Shown: in pieces, positions 61,715 to 64,000 of the stretch
How positions within the stretch are numbered: the first letter of the stretch is position 1
Layout of the letters: every line of letters begins with the position of its first letter
Assembly: GCA_029379385.1 (NCBI GenBank)
Contig: CM055611.1
Location: forward strand, 18,732,062 to 18,796,061
DNA length: 64,000 nucleotides
Source of the DNA: Quillaja saponaria
Taxonomy: Eukaryota > Streptophyta > Magnoliopsida > Fabales > Quillajaceae
Direction of reading: 5' to 3'
Translations under genes and position numbers: made by a program
Notes under the pieces: model-generated
Databases searched by the model: none
Seen by the model: the letters and a program-made list of their open reading frames with translations, nothing else
What the model was told of the DNA's origin: nothing

Positions 61715-62838
61715 AACTAAATTACATATTTAACCTTTAAAATTTTACTTGAATTTTATTTTAGTCCTTATTATCCATTTTATTATAATTACATTCTGAT
61801 AATTATAAAATTACATCAATTAAATCTTTATCATCAACACTAAAACTATTAGAAGTGAGGTGCACTACTGGTTAAGGATAGAATTAATAATTTCTGAAGT
61901 TGATTAATAAATCAATAAAAAATTATCGTGATTATTTAAAAAAATTTATAAATGGAAAGTAAAAATGAAAATAAAAAGCTTAAAATTTATTCTCTCTCCA
62001 TTATCTTCTTTACTCTGCTTCCCGTTACATCTAATGGCCTGTCACTATTAAGATTCTCCTCTCATTTTTTCTTCTCCTTCCTCCTTCATATCTGCAGAGC
62101 TCGTAAAAAATTTCGGATAAACTAAGCTATTTCGATGCTCTGTTATTCAAGAAACAAATAAATTCTGCTATGTCGATGCTCTGTTATCGTTCATTTAGAT
62201 CTACTGAACAAAAATTTTCTGGGCACTTAGATTTGTGGAGTTTTTTTTTTTTTACTGAAAGTTGTAGCAATTATGAACTATTGAAGAACATGATTTAGAA
62301 TTTTTGAGGAATTGATGTTCTGATATGGGGCTTAGGGTTTGTACTCGTCTTTGTGTTTTCCTCTCTACGAGGAATTGATGTGCTGATTGTACAAGAATAT
62401 TTTAATGCCGAAATGTCAAATAAGGGCACGAATGAAGTACCATTCCCCTATTTGCTTTTCTTTCCTTCTATTTTGAGATGGTGGGTTATCCACCAGTTCA
62501 CTCCCCCTCCTCCTCCCCACATTCAACCAACCTCTAAAAGAAGGGGAGATAGAATGAAATGGGAAAGAAGGGGTAATTTCATGGTGAGATAAGAGAGAAC
62601 GATGCACAGTTAAGTGAGAAAGGAGATAATGGGAGGGAAAGAGGTTTTTGTTTTTGTTTTCTTACAAAATAATATACTAAACTCACTTGATAATTTATTA
62701 TTCCGTTAGTCCACGCCACTTTTATTAATATTAACGGTAAAATCAAATTGATATAATTTTATAATTATAAAATTATTGTAACAAAAAAAAAAAAAAAGGC
62801 TAAAATAAAATTATAGAGCTCAAATATGTAATTTAGCC
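61715..62838. mobile_element. Mutator-like inverted-repeat element upstream of GAUT1
   Basis: CTAAATTACATATTTAACCT at 61717 is matched in reverse complement by ATATGTAATTTAG ending at 62836. The arms stay similar for about 130 bp (TTTTATTTTAGTCC against GGCTAAAATAAAA; TAATTATAAAATTACATCAA against TTGATATAATTTTATAATTA). Flanks TAATAATAA (61706-61714) and TAATAATTA (62839-62847) differ by one base, like a 9-bp Mutator target duplication, though they are low complexity. The 800-bp centre includes repeated TCGATGCTCTGTTAT (62133 and 62174) and GAGGAATTGATGT (62307 and 62369) and a 79-codon frame at 62353 that I do not recognise. Confidence 0.6.
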
Positions 62839-64000
62839 TAATAATTAATAAATTACTCATTTTTACAAAATTTTAATTTTATCATAGAGATTACTAATGA
62901 ATTATATTTTTTATTTTATTAAAATAAATGTAAATACTTATTTTTTTCTACATTTTTCTTTACGTTTCTAATTTTCTTTTACATAGTAATTGCAAGCACT
63001 TGAAATAAAATTATATAAATTTACTTATTAATTTGAATATTAAATAAAATAAAATTGAAATTTCTAATTATTATTAAGTTTTTTCTTAATAGCATGTTAG
63101 TCTTAATGTTAATATATATATTAAGTATTGTAGGTAAATATAAGTAAAGTAAAACTTTAGAAGTAAATTTTTTTTTAAAAAAAAAAAGGAAAATATGATT
63201 TATAATCATTCAAATCTAATAAATATTGTCATAATTTTTTTTTATTACAATATGAAAAGATAAATAAAGTACCAATACGTTCCGGCAAGAAATATTAAAA
63301 GATATTTTAAGATTTTCATTCCAAATAAAAATTATAAACTTAATAATTTTTTAAAAATTATAGTCATTAAATAAAAAATAAAATATTTTCATCTTATATT
63401 TCTACATATTTTTTCAATAATTAAAAAATTATTATTTTCTTGACTAAATTTATATAAATCAATTACTTATTTTCGCTCAAGTGCTTGAACTTATTTTTTA
63501 TATTCATATAAATTATAGAAGATTATACTTCTATAACGGTTCTTATCATAAAAATTAAAGAAAAATCAACTTTATTTTATTTCTTAATTTAAACCTTATG
63601 TTCTATTCTTACCCAGATAACAAGTTTCACAAATTGATATATTTTTGTAGCGTGTCTCATGTGTTAAGCATTTTCTTTTTTATTTTAGTAGAAACAACAT
63701 ATTTTAAAAAAAAAATTTAAATAACAAAATGTAATATTAAAAAATATATAATATATATATAAAAAATTTTAATTCATTTGGAAAAAGAAATCTACAAAAT
63801 AGATTCATATATTTTTATTTTTATTTTATCTCAATGCAAGAAGTAAAATGTTCACTTAGGTCAAAAGACGTTAAGGAGTAACAAAACACTCCTTATCAAA
63901 CAATGCGCCATGACAAATGAATACAGAATCTTACAGATCAAGACTGAAAAAATTTATTATTAAGCCAAATGCATTCTTTGTAAGTCAATTAGTTCTCATA
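62839..64000. other. Intergenic, extremely AT-rich; no gene found
   Basis: Long A/T runs and no convincing frame; the 62-codon minus frame at 63021-63209 is a low-complexity Ile/Asn/Lys/Phe translation. Confidence 0.5.

Noticed and set aside
1..64000. tRNA, rRNA, CRISPR array or bacterial-type system
   Set aside because: No cloverleaf with paired A and B boxes and anticodon, no rRNA motif and no regularly spaced repeat-spacer pattern; the only regular array (2775-4358) has no unique spacers.

Overview
The window is nuclear DNA of a flowering plant, almost certainly a eudicot. The evidence is split genes with GT-AG introns, very AT-rich intergenic DNA, plant LTR retrotransposons, and plant-only gene families: gibberellin 20-oxidase, a GAUT galacturonosyltransferase, a BAHD acyltransferase and HPR-like reductases. 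The species cannot be fixed from this sequence. No bacterial-type operon, CRISPR array, rRNA or tRNA gene was seen.

Layout. 1-2.46 kb: the decayed 3' half of a Ty1/copia element, plus strand, with its polypurine tract and the start of its 3' LTR. 2.77-4.36 kb: a 13-unit, ~124-bp AT-rich tandem repeat. 4.8-6.9 kb: two back-to-back long inverted-repeat elements. 7.0-14.2 kb: AT-rich DNA with gene debris (a coding-like first exon, an expansin-A pseudogene, a short acyl-ACP thioesterase fragment). 14282-20127: a complete but multiply broken Ty3/gypsy chromovirus, minus strand, flanked by CATTG duplications.

20.2-46.1 kb: a run of D-isomer-specific 2-hydroxyacid dehydrogenase copies (glyoxylate/hydroxypyruvate reductase type, HPR3-like), plus strand. 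Copy A is a pseudogene whose single intron is about 7 kb because two related LTR-type elements inserted in it. Copy B is nearly intact but has one frameshift. Copy C is an exon-2 remnant. A decayed exon 1 at about 40.4-41.7 kb and an exon-2 scrap at 46.05 kb may be two halves of a fourth copy. A 1.1-kb segment repeated at 32.4 and 42.3 kb suggests the block grew by segmental duplication. A one-exon BAHD acyltransferase (35.6-37.0 kb, minus) lies inside this block and has one frameshift near its N-terminus.

48.1-49.7 kb: an intact three-exon gibberellin 20-oxidase gene, minus strand. 49.8-56.2 kb: intergenic DNA with a 1.9-kb inverted repeat, one arm of which holds a 241-bp solo LTR, plus a MITE-like palindrome. 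56.25-61.38 kb: an intact ten-exon GAUT1-type gene, minus strand, 672 codons, with one apparent GC-AG intron. 61.7-62.8 kb: a Mutator-like inverted-repeat element just upstream of GAUT1. The rest is AT-rich.

The genes do not form a functional cluster. The only two genes that read cleanly from start to stop are GA20ox (gibberellin synthesis) and GAUT1 (pectin homogalacturonan synthesis). I found no convincing undescribed system. The most informative material is the record of insertions (six with readable target-site duplications) and the dehydrogenase array in which no copy is intact.
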